Of a DNA stretch of 5,985 nucleotides, positions 1 through 5,985 are shown in pieces; position 1 is the stretch's first letter, and each line of letters begins with the position of its first letter. Origin of the DNA: Chitinophagales bacterium (GTDB lineage Bacteria > Bacteroidota > Bacteroidia > Chitinophagales > UBA2359). The translations under genes were made by a program, and so were the position numbers. The notes beneath the pieces are model-generated. The model was given only the letters and a program-made list of their open reading frames with translations, did no database searches and was not told the origin of the DNA. The DNA lies in contig JAHDDA010000173.1 of assembly GCA_020629595.1 (NCBI GenBank), positions 1-5,985 on the forward strand, in the 5' to 3' direction.

Positions 1-213
1 ATTGGTGAAAACTCTCGTGCCAATGATTTAGCCATCAATGTAATTAAAGGAAAAAAATTAACGAATATGCGTTCTTCAGGAGCAGATGATTCGGTTAAAA
101 TTACGCCACCAATTATTTTTTCATTAGAAGAAGCAATGGAATATATTACAGATGATGAATATTTAGAAGTAACACCTCAAAGTTTACGAATGAGAAAGAT
201 TTCTCTGAATTAA
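1..213 (+). CDS. typA: Translational GTPase TypA/BipA, C-terminal end (partial)
   Basis: This is the last 70 codons of a gene that begins upstream of the window; it reads in frame from base 1 to the TAA at 211-213. TypA/BipA is a ribosome-binding GTPase of the EF-G/LepA superfamily involved in 50S assembly and in stress or low-temperature growth. The visible part is the family-specific C-terminal domain, which reaches the peptidyl-transferase region and A-site tRNA. It is recognised from the hallmark stretch GKKLTNMRSSGADD (about residues 16-30 of the fragment), followed by a PPI-x-FSLEEAMEYI helix and the ending EVTPQSLRMRKISLN. This matches the family order of LTNMR, then LEEALEYI-like, then EVTP-S-R-RK. 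The GTPase domains are outside the window. A strong terminator follows 34 bases after the stop, so the gene ends its transcription unit here. Identification is confident; only the fragment was seen. Confidence 0.95.
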   Translation: MGENSRANDLAINVIKGKKLTNMRSSGADDSVKITPPIIFSLEEAMEYITDDEYLEVTPQSLRMRKISLN

Positions 214-214
214 A

Positions 215-245
215 TTGTTTATTCAATTTGAAATATTTAGATTTG
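215..245 (+). promoter_or_regulatory. Putative Bacteroidota-type promoter upstream of the first protease gene
   Basis: A TAGATTTG at 238-245 fits the phylum's -7 consensus TAnnTTTG. A TTG at 215-217 lies 20 bases upstream, in the range expected for the -33 element. Transcription would start near the left arm of the hairpin at 248-278, so the hairpin could be the 5' end of the mRNA for the gene at 301 as well as the typA terminator. The motif is short and AT-rich, so chance occurrence is possible. The same box-to-hairpin spacing before the second protease gene supports it. Confidence 0.45.
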
Positions 246-247
246 CT

Positions 248-283
248 AAGTCGTTAATTCTTATTGAATTAGCGACTTTTTTT
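248..283 (+). terminator. Intrinsic terminator after typA
   Basis: The left arm AAGTCGTTAATTC (248-260) and right arm GAATTAGCGACTT (266-278) form a 13-bp stem with a single G-T wobble and a 5-base loop TTATT. The right arm runs directly into a seven-base T-run (277-283). This is a textbook Rho-independent terminator for typA. It overlaps the predicted start of transcription for the next gene, so it may also act as a 5' leader hairpin for that mRNA. Confidence 0.9.
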
Positions 284-300
284 AATATATAATCTACATA

Positions 301-1767
301 ATGAACTTAATTAAACAACTTTTTGTCTGCTCTTTATTATTCTTTTGCTTCAATTTTCAATCTTTAAATGCTCAAGGCTATGCCACAATTCCATTGCCTA
401 TAGAAAAAGATCAAGAAGTATTAGTAAATGGCTTAGAAATAAAGCCTAAAGGCAATGGGAAATACAAGTACTTTAGAACATATTATGCCAATCAACTAAT
501 AATTAAAGAAGAAGGATATTTAGATAAATTTTATGCGTTAAGCCTAAAACATGGTTTTGGAAAAGATGCAAAAATTGATAAAATAAAAAAAATAGCCAAG
601 AAAGATAAAGCTGAGAAATATGTTTATTTAAATGAAATTAAGTTTGATTTTGACAAAGAGAAAGAGCAATTTTATCAATACATTTCGACTTTCAATTATA
701 GAACTAATTATGACCCTAAAAAAAGTAGCTTAGAAGATTCTAAAATTAGTGAAGTTGAAGAGCAGTATTTATACAAAGTGTTGTTTAACGATTTGGTTGA
801 AGCTGAATTTATTGATACAACTCAAACAATTTTACAAAATCCTTATACCACAGAAAATAATTTGAACATTATTTTTAAAGATGTGAAATTGTATCAAATG
901 ATAGGTTCAAGTAGTTATTCGTCTAACTTTTCAAAAATTAAAGCAAAAGTTAATTTTCAGCTTCTAGATGCTTACAATATTCCTGTGTTAGAAAAAGAAA
1001 TGGTAGTAGAATCTGGTGAGATAGTTCACGCCAGCCAAAAACAAAATGAAAGAGATTACATTGGGGCATTATACATTGCATTTGCTGATGCAATGCAAAT
1101 AGGAATGGCGAATTTCCTAAATATGGAAAATGTTAGAAATGAAGTAGTAAACATACCTAAAGTTTCTATTCCAGAAAAAGTAGCAGTAAATAATGTTAAC
1201 TCTGTAACAAAACTTTCTAATGTTATTGAAGCCTCTTTAACCATTAAAGATAAAGATTCGCATGGAAGTGGTTTTTTTATAAGTGATGATGGATACATTG
1301 TTACCAATTATCACGTTGTTGCCAATATGAAAGATGATATTACAATAATTGATAGTGAAGGCAATGAGTATCAAAATCCAGAAATTATAAATATTAGTAA
1401 ATCAACAGATTTAGCATTGCTAAAAATTGAAGCAACAAATACCAAATCTATTTCTATAATTGATGATAAAAAAATTAATGTTGCAACTGAAATTTATGCA
1501 ATTGGAACACCCAAAGGGCAAGATTTATCACAAACCATTTCTAAAGGAATCATTTCTAGTATTAGAAAACTAGATGAAAGCAATAAACTAATTCAGATAG
1601 ATGCAAGTGTAAATAGTGGAAATAGTGGAGGACCATTGGTTGATGAAAATGGGGAACTTTTAGGAATTGTAAGCTCAAAATTATCGGGTTGGGGAATTGA
1701 AGGAGTAGCTTTTGCAATTCCTTATACTGCTATTAAAGAGTTTTTGAATGTTAGCATTTCAAAATAA
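301..1767 (+). CDS. Exported trypsin-like (HtrA-type) serine protease without PDZ, signal peptidase I form
   Basis: This 488-residue protein is predicted to be exported. Residues 1-24 form a Sec signal peptide (Lys5, hydrophobic core, LNA before Gln25) with no lipobox, so it should be soluble in the periplasm or secreted. Residues about 105-280 form a middle domain shared with the two downstream paralogues, marked by FIDTT (170-174) and ESG (237-239). Residues about 305-488 form a chymotrypsin-fold protease domain of the Trypsin_2/HtrA type. The triad is His338 in TNYHVV, Asp370 in TDLALLK and Ser442 in GNSGGP; GVAFAIP near the end matches the substrate-pocket strand of DegP-like enzymes. The chain stops 46 residues after the serine, so there is no PDZ domain. 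Unlike the paralogues it lacks the hydrophobic hairpin between the N-terminal segment and middle domain, and is 52-69 residues shorter. No cysteine remains after signal removal. The start at 301 is chosen because it gives a complete signal peptide; no Shine-Dalgarno sequence is visible. Substrate unknown. Confidence 0.88.
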   Translation: MNLIKQLFVCSLLFFCFNFQSLNAQGYATIPLPIEKDQEVLVNGLEIKPKGNGKYKYFRTYYANQLIIKEEGYLDKFYALSLKHGFGKDAKIDKIKKIAKKDKAEKYVYLNEIKFDFDKEKEQFYQYISTFNYRTNYDPKKSSLEDSKISEVEEQYLYKVLFNDLVEAEFIDTTQTILQNPYTTENNLNIIFKDVKLYQMIGSSSYSSNFSKIKAKVNFQLLDAYNIPVLEKEMVVESGEIVHASQKQNERDYIGALYIAFADAMQIGMANFLNMENVRNEVVNIPKVSIPEKVAVNNVNSVTKLSNVIEASLTIKDKDSHGSGFFISDDGYIVTNYHVVANMKDDITIIDSEGNEYQNPEIINISKSTDLALLKIEATNTKSISIIDDKKINVATEIYAIGTPKGQDLSQTISKGIISSIRKLDESNKLIQIDASVNSGNSGGPLVDENGELLGIVSSKLSGWGIEGVAFAIPYTAIKEFLNVSISK

Positions 1768-1804
1768 GCCTTTTAAATATTATAATTTTACCACAATAAA
1801 TAAT

Positions 1805-1812
1805 TAAGTTTG
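1805..1812 (+). promoter_or_regulatory. Putative TAnnTTTG promoter box for the second protease gene
   Basis: TAAGTTTG fits the Bacteroidota -7 consensus TAnnTTTG and lies 47 bases before the ATG at 1860. No clear TTG is seen at the expected -33 position, so the match is weaker than the one at 238-245. What supports it is that two bases later the sequence AAGTCGTT begins (1815-1822), exactly as at 248-255 behind the first box. Confidence 0.4.
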
Positions 1813-1814
1813 TA

Positions 1815-1842
1815 AAGTCGTTTATAATACGACCTATTTTTT
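1815..1842 (+). promoter_or_regulatory. Short hairpin plus T-run in the leader of the second protease gene
   Basis: GTCGT (1817-1821) pairs with ACGAC (1829-1833) around the 7-base loop TTATAAT. CCTA and then six T residues (1837-1842) follow. It could be a weak terminator for the preceding gene, or a 5' leader hairpin if transcription starts at the box at 1805-1812. The 5-bp stem is too short to call an efficient terminator, so some read-through from the first protease gene is expected. Together with the promoter box it makes up most of what is recognisable in this 92-base gap. Confidence 0.45.
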
Positions 1843-1859
1843 ATAAGAAACATTCAAAA

Positions 1860-3482
1860 ATGAAAAGAACATTCCTATTGCTTTTAATTGCTTCTTTTAT
1901 GTTGCAAAGTTGTGCTAATATTTTTGCACCAAGCAATCATGAAATTGATATAAACTCTCGTAAAAAAGATGTTTTATTAGTTGATGGCACTAAAGTAAAA
2001 CCAATTGATGGTAAAATTACCGTTAAAGTTGACAAATCTCCTAAACAATTAACCATTCAAACCGATGGATATTTAGACAGAAACGTAGCAATTGCTCATC
2101 ATCATGGTTCAAAACTAATATGGGTAGATGTGGGAATGATTGGAGCTGGGATTTTATTGTCAGCTACTTCAGATTATAATTCAGAAGGCAGAGCTTTAGC
2201 TGGTGGAGGTTTAATTACAGGTGGAATTTACGGACTTTTTTTCGATATATTTCCATTTTCCAAGCGTAAAAGCCGTTATCAAGGTTCAATAAATTTACCC
2301 AAAAAACAAGAAAAAATCCCTGCTAAAACAGATGATGTAAAAGAAATTTATGTAGAAAAAATAGAAGTGGATGTTGATTTAGATGATTCAACTGGTAAAA
2401 TTTATGCTGGATTAAAGAATTTTCAAAAAAACAGAACTTATTCAACAAGTACATACAAGGGAAGCGAAAAGTTAGAATTAGATAACACCATTTTTACAGA
2501 TGTACTGAACGAATCTTTATCTGAACTTGGATATATAGACACAACTAAAACACTTTTTAAAAGCTCTTACGATAACAATTTAGTTATACAGGCTTTAATT
2601 GAAGATTTTGAAATTGATCAGGTAATTACACGTGTTAATTTCCGAACTGGTTTCTTAGTTTCAGAAGTAAAAACAAAATGGGAAGTTTTAGATATTTATG
2701 GAAAAGCCATTTATGAAAAAACAACGAAAACAAAATCAGGACAACACGTTTATAAAGGTTCAACAGACCAAGGCGATGCACTAAGAAACTCAATTCAAGA
2801 TGCACTAAATGTTGCTTTGTCTAAATTTATTAATTCAAAAGATGTTCAAACTTTACTACGTGATAAGTCTTCTAAAACCGAAGAAGAAAGCCTTCCAGTT
2901 TTACGTTTATCTGCCGAAAATGGATATGCTAAAGATTTAGGGGAAGCCTTGAATGCAAACGTAACCATTAAAGGAAAAGATTTTCATGGTAGTGGATTTT
3001 TTGTTAGTTCAGATGGTTATATTGTAACCAATTATCACGTAGTGGCAAAAGACGAAAAAGTTTCAATTGTAACAAATGATGGCGAAGAATTTGAAAATGT
3101 TGAAATAGTGCGAGTAAGTCGTCAGCACGATTTAGCTTTATTAAAAATAAATACAGTAGGTATAAAACCACTAAAAGTAAGCACTAAAGGATTGCCCGAT
3201 ATTGCACAAGAAGTTTATGCTATTGGAACACCAACGGTTACCGATTTATCGCAAACACTTTCAAAAGGTATTGTTTCTGGTATTAGAAAAATGGAAGATG
3301 GCACAAAAGCCATTCAAACAGATGCAAGTGTAAATGCAGGAAACAGTGGGGGAGCATTGGTAAATAAAAACGCTGAATTAATAGGTGTTGTAAGCTCAAA
3401 ACTTCGAGGTTTTGGTATTGAAGGTGTTGCCTTTGGTATTCCCGCCGATAAAATTAAAAAGTATTTGAAATTAGAATTTTAA
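1860..3482 (+). CDS. Lipoprotein trypsin-like (HtrA-type) serine protease with membrane hairpin
   Basis: This 540-residue paralogue begins with a lipoprotein signal: a hydrophobic stretch ending in LQSC with the lipid-accepting Cys18. No acidic run follows the cysteine, so the surface-export signal known from some Bacteroidota is not evident and a periplasm-facing anchor is more likely (inference). Residues about 25-80 resemble a small PEGA-like beta domain (DVLLVDG, then TDGYLD). Two hydrophobic segments follow, about 86-103 and 112-132, the second glycine-rich (AGGGLITGGIYGLFF). The shared middle domain spans about 160-333 with YIDTT at 225-229 and KWEVLD near 273. The protease domain is about 357-540 with His393 (TNYHVV), Asp424 (HDLALLK) and Ser496. 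The serine sits in GNSGGA, not the usual GNSGGP. No PDZ domain follows; the chain ends 44 residues after Ser496. Cys18 is the only cysteine. The start is fixed by the lipobox spacing. It probably cleaves or binds envelope proteins; the substrate is unknown. Confidence 0.88.
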   Translation: MKRTFLLLLIASFMLQSCANIFAPSNHEIDINSRKKDVLLVDGTKVKPIDGKITVKVDKSPKQLTIQTDGYLDRNVAIAHHHGSKLIWVDVGMIGAGILLSATSDYNSEGRALAGGGLITGGIYGLFFDIFPFSKRKSRYQGSINLPKKQEKIPAKTDDVKEIYVEKIEVDVDLDDSTGKIYAGLKNFQKNRTYSTSTYKGSEKLELDNTIFTDVLNESLSELGYIDTTKTLFKSSYDNNLVIQALIEDFEIDQVITRVNFRTGFLVSEVKTKWEVLDIYGKAIYEKTTKTKSGQHVYKGSTDQGDALRNSIQDALNVALSKFINSKDVQTLLRDKSSKTEEESLPVLRLSAENGYAKDLGEALNANVTIKGKDFHGSGFFVSSDGYIVTNYHVVAKDEKVSIVTNDGEEFENVEIVRVSRQHDLALLKINTVGIKPLKVSTKGLPDIAQEVYAIGTPTVTDLSQTLSKGIVSGIRKMEDGTKAIQTDASVNAGNSGGALVNKNAELIGVVSSKLRGFGIEGVAFGIPADKIKKYLKLEF

Positions 3483-3511
3483 TTTCGGTATATTAATAAA
3501 ATTTAGTTCTT

Positions 3512-3541
3512 AGCGACAAGTAATACTTGTCGCTTTTTTTT
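3512..3541 (+). terminator. Intrinsic terminator after the second protease gene
   Basis: AGCGACAAG (3512-3520) and CTTGTCGCT (3526-3534) form a perfect 9-bp stem with loop TAATA, running straight into an eight-base T-run (3534-3541). It lies 29 bases after the stop of the second protease gene and 29 bases before the third, so it should separate their transcription. No good TAnnTTTG box was found in this 88-base gap. The third gene's promoter is therefore unidentified, or read-through supplies it. Confidence 0.88.
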
Positions 3542-3570
3542 AATTCAAAAAACAATAAATTAATTTTCTT

Positions 3571-5244
3571 ATGAGAATTTTAAGTTCATTTCTATTAATT
3601 GCCATTTTATTCTCAAGCTGTGCAACTTTAATCCTTCCTAAATCGCAAAAAATGGATATTTCTACCAAAAGAGGCGATAAAGTTTATGCAAATGATAAAT
3701 TAGTTAAGAAAGATAGTTCTGGAAAGTATAAAATTGAATGTGATGGAGATGATGCACAGTTAGTTATAAAATCTGATAAATATTTAGATGGTAGAACAGT
3801 GCTTGCTGCAAATAAAACAAGTATTTTATCTAAGCTGTATTACATACCAGCGTTTTATGGTATGTTAATGTTCTTAAGTTCTAGATCTGAAAATTATGAT
3901 GATAATGGTAACTTAGAAGATAAATCAACTCAAAGATATATTGGTATGGGCTTAACTGGGGCTGCTGTTGTAAGTGGTACTGTGGATGCAATGTCAAGTA
4001 GAAAAACAAGGTTTGATAAAAATGTAAAATTACCTAAGAAAAAATACAAAAAAATTCCTAATAGAACGGAAAATGAAAAGTTAATTGAAATTGTTCAAAT
4101 AGAAATTGATACTGAATTAGGAGGAGATAATTACCATTTTTACAATTCTAATAAAAACTACAGAAAAAATAAAGAAAATACTTTTGTTAGCAAGAGAAAT
4201 GTTGAAAAAGCAGAAATTAAATTAGAAAATACCATTTTTACCGATGCCTTAAATGAAATTTTGATTTCTACGGGTTACATTGATACAACTAAAACTGGAA
4301 TTTTTTCACAATCATTTTCTGAAAACTTACGAGTAAGAGCTAAGGTTACAGACTTAGAACTATACGAAATGTTAGAAGTAAAAAGAAATGCAAGTTCACA
4401 TTATATTTCTTCAAGTTTAAGAGTTAATTGGGAAATTATTAATCTTTATGAAGAAGTTTTGTTTGAAAAGAAAATTAAAGCACGTTCTGGAGAAGTAGTT
4501 TTTAATAATAAAGGAGATAATGGAATTGATGCTTTCAAATTAACAGTTGAAGACGCAATTAAATACAGTTTTTCAGAGTTTATACACACTAAAGATGTTC
4601 AAGCACTATTAACAGATAATTCTGAAAGCGTTAAAGAATCAACTTTTGAAGCAATTACAATTAAAAACAATAATGCTAATAAAGTTATAAATATTAGCAA
4701 GTCATTAGATGCTGCTGTTACAATAGAAGGAGATAAAGGTTTTGGAAGTGGATTTTTTATTTCTGATGATGGATATATTGTTACGAATTACCACGTAATT
4801 ACTCAACAAGAAGATTTAAAGGTTACACTAAACAATGGCGATGTGATTGATAAAGTTGAAATTGTTCGTTCAAATAAGGCGGCAGATTTAGCATTATTAA
4901 AAATTAAGTCAAATAAAGATTTACCATATTTTAATTTATCGACTCGTAAAGAGGTAGATTTTGGTTCAAATATTTATGCTATTGGTACACCAACTTCAGC
5001 CGATTTAGGACAAACTATTTCTAAAGGAATTATTTCTGGTTTCAGAGATAGAGATGCAGGAACAAAGTTAATTCAAACAGATGCAAGTATTAATAGTGGC
5101 AATAGTGGAGGACCTTTAGTAGCAGAAAATGGTTTAGTAATAGGTGTGGTAAATGCTAAACTTAAAGGCTTTGGCATAGAAGGTGTGGCTTTTGCTATTC
5201 CAGCTTATGAGATTTTAGAAAAGTTAAAAATTGAATTTAAGTAA
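3571..5244 (+). CDS. Lipoprotein trypsin-like (HtrA-type) serine protease, third paralogue
   Basis: This 557-residue protein has the same plan as the preceding gene. A lipoprotein signal ends in FSSC with Cys17 as the predicted lipid-accepting residue. The N-terminal segment, about 25-80, carries KVYANDKL and SDKYLDG, which line up with the equivalent motifs of the second paralogue. Two hydrophobic stretches, about 85-103 and 122-141, are split by an acidic loop (SENYDDNGNLEDK). The middle domain, about 168-347, has GYIDTTKT (235-242), NWEIIN near 286 and ARSGE (304-308). The protease domain, about 376-557, has His408 in TNYHVI, Asp439 in ADLALLK and Ser512 in GNSGGP, with GVAFAIP close to the end. 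There is no PDZ domain. Besides the lipid-accepting cysteine only Cys57 is present. The start is set by the lipobox; the leader is AT-rich without a Shine-Dalgarno sequence. The enzyme class is well supported. The target, and any role in envelope stress or processing of secreted proteins, is inference. Confidence 0.88.
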   Translation: MRILSSFLLIAILFSSCATLILPKSQKMDISTKRGDKVYANDKLVKKDSSGKYKIECDGDDAQLVIKSDKYLDGRTVLAANKTSILSKLYYIPAFYGMLMFLSSRSENYDDNGNLEDKSTQRYIGMGLTGAAVVSGTVDAMSSRKTRFDKNVKLPKKKYKKIPNRTENEKLIEIVQIEIDTELGGDNYHFYNSNKNYRKNKENTFVSKRNVEKAEIKLENTIFTDALNEILISTGYIDTTKTGIFSQSFSENLRVRAKVTDLELYEMLEVKRNASSHYISSSLRVNWEIINLYEEVLFEKKIKARSGEVVFNNKGDNGIDAFKLTVEDAIKYSFSEFIHTKDVQALLTDNSESVKESTFEAITIKNNNANKVINISKSLDAAVTIEGDKGFGSGFFISDDGYIVTNYHVITQQEDLKVTLNNGDVIDKVEIVRSNKAADLALLKIKSNKDLPYFNLSTRKEVDFGSNIYAIGTPTSADLGQTISKGIISGFRDRDAGTKLIQTDASINSGNSGGPLVAENGLVIGVVNAKLKGFGIEGVAFAIPAYEILEKLKIEFK

Positions 5245-5282
5245 CTAAAAACTTAACACTCAAAAACTAATAACCAATAAAT

Positions 5283-5837
5283 ATGGCAGCAGTAGAAACA
5301 ACACAAATTATGTTGGGTTTTCAAGCCCCAAAATTCACTTTACCCAATACAATTACAGGTAATAAAGTTGATTACGATATGTTTAAGGGCGAAAAAGGAA
5401 CAGTGGTAATGTTTATTTGTAACCATTGTCCCTTTGTTGTTCACGTAATAGACGAATTGGTAAAATTGGGCAATGATTACAAAGAAAAAGGGATTGGCTT
5501 TATTGCAATTTCATCAAATAATATTGAAACTCATCCTCAAGATGGTCCAGAATTGATGCAAAAATTGGCAAAAGACAAGCAATTTCCTTTCCCATATTTA
5601 TATGACGAAACTCAAGATGTTGCACGTGCTTACGATGCCGCTTGTACACCAGACTTTAGTATTTTTGATGCAGAAAATAAGTGTATTTATCGTGGTCAGT
5701 TAGACGATTCACGCCCTACAAATGGTTTAGAGGCAGATGGTGCATCTATAAGAGCAGTGCTCAATTGCTTAGTAGAAGGAAAAGTTTACGAAGGAGAGCA
5801 AAAGCCAAGTATTGGTTGTAATATTAAATGGAAATAG
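5283..5837 (+). CDS. Thioredoxin-fold, peroxiredoxin-like family protein (CNHC motif)
   Basis: This 184-residue protein belongs to the AhpC/TSA-related thioredoxin-fold group often annotated as 'thioredoxin family protein' (PRX-like). Near the N-terminus, GFQAPKFTLPN is the usual A-P-x-F-x-L-P entry of this superfamily. FICNHCPFV carries a CxxC pair, Cys46 and Cys49, at the position of a redox-active site. ACTPDF (120-125) supplies the cis-proline, Pro123, that packs against it. The ending PSIGCNIKWK, with Cys179, resembles the conserved tail I associate with this subfamily. There is no signal peptide or membrane segment, so it should be cytoplasmic. The length fits a complete single-domain member. 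It starts 38 bases after the third protease stop with no terminator between, so co-transcription is plausible, although the proteases have almost no cysteines to act on. Its physiological substrate is not known to me; a thiol reductase or peroxide-related role is inference. Confidence 0.88.
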   Translation: MAAVETTQIMLGFQAPKFTLPNTITGNKVDYDMFKGEKGTVVMFICNHCPFVVHVIDELVKLGNDYKEKGIGFIAISSNNIETHPQDGPELMQKLAKDKQFPFPYLYDETQDVARAYDAACTPDFSIFDAENKCIYRGQLDDSRPTNGLEADGASIRAVLNCLVEGKVYEGEQKPSIGCNIKWK

Positions 5838-5909
5838 TTTCTCCTTTACGTCTATAACTGCCACGCACAGTACAAGGGAAGTGCTCAAAACTAATATTTT
5901 TCAATTATC

Positions 5910-5941
5910 AGCCCTGACAGGGTTCAAAACCTGTCAGGGCT
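5910..5941. repeat. Perfect 12-bp intergenic palindrome (REP-like element)
   Basis: AGCCCTGACAGG (5910-5921) is the exact reverse complement of CCTGTCAGGGCT (5930-5941), with an 8-base loop GTTCAAAA. It is much richer in G+C than its surroundings. No T-run follows on the plus strand (AAAAATAC comes next), and none follows directly on the minus strand, so it is not a standard intrinsic terminator. CCTGACAGG-type palindromes are, from memory, common between genes in Bacteroidota genomes, so a dispersed repeat is the best reading. Nothing else recognisable was found in the 148 bases after the last gene. Confidence 0.75.
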
Positions 5942-5985
5942 AAAAATACAGGCACTACCAATTGTTTGTAAATTCAGGTACTTAA

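Noticed and set aside
1056..1307. An 83-codon open frame on the minus strand
   Set aside because: It lies wholly inside the first protease gene, opposite its C-terminal region, with no recognisable domain; it is a shadow of the true frame.
1603..5118. Near-identical DNA around the active-site serine codons (for example AATAGTGGAGGACC at 1621-1634 and 5101-5114) as a sign of recent gene conversion
   Set aside because: The identity is short and confined to codons for invariant motif residues, with the flanks diverged; protein-level conservation and shared codon bias explain it.
301..5244. The protease trio as an antiphage defence system
   Set aside because: Trypsin-like proteases occur in some defence systems, but all three here carry export signals and there is no nuclease, helicase, nucleotide cyclase or other defence gene nearby. 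Envelope function is far more likely.
5838..5909. A small gene or RNA in the gap after the last coding region
   Set aside because: No open frame with a plausible start and no convincing extended structure is visible; weak 4-5 bp pairings are expected by chance.
5910..5941. The palindrome as an intrinsic terminator of the thioredoxin-like gene
   Set aside because: The right arm is followed by AAAAATAC, not a T-run, and on the minus strand no T-run follows the other arm.

Overview
The window looks like chromosomal DNA from a low-GC member of the Bacteroidota, most likely a flavobacterium-like lineage. Four things point there. The DNA is strongly A+T-rich. Start codons lack Shine-Dalgarno sequences and sit behind A/T-rich leaders. 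Two intergenic gaps carry the TAnnTTTG promoter motif of this phylum. Two of the exported proteins have short Bacteroidota-type lipoprotein signals. The genus cannot be fixed from this sequence.

Layout: the window opens in the last 70 codons of typA (BipA), the ribosome-associated GTPase, closed by a strong intrinsic terminator (248-283). Three tandem, same-strand, paralogous genes follow (301-1767, 1860-3482, 3571-5244). Each encodes an exported protein with a variable N-terminal region, an uncharacterised middle domain marked by an IDTT motif, and a C-terminal trypsin-like (HtrA/DegP-type) serine protease domain with an intact His-Asp-Ser triad and no PDZ domain. The first protein has a cleavable Sec signal peptide. 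The second and third have lipoboxes and a hydrophobic, glycine-containing helical hairpin that the first lacks. A cytoplasmic thioredoxin-fold protein of the peroxiredoxin-like family with a CNHC motif follows (5283-5837). The last 148 bases hold no gene I can support, but contain a perfect 12-bp palindrome (5910-5941) of the kind often dispersed between genes.

Working together (inference): the three proteases look like a locally duplicated set of cell-envelope proteases that have diverged in location (soluble versus lipid-anchored) and in sensor or scaffold regions while keeping the catalytic core. Each of the gaps before them contains a hairpin followed by a T-run, so they need not form a simple operon. 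The first two gaps share the arrangement TAnnTTTG, two bases, AAGTCGTT, hairpin, T-run, which suggests similar promoter-leader control. The thioredoxin-like gene lies only 38 bp after the third protease with no terminator between, so read-through is likely, but no functional link is shown. All gaps are shorter than 300 bases.
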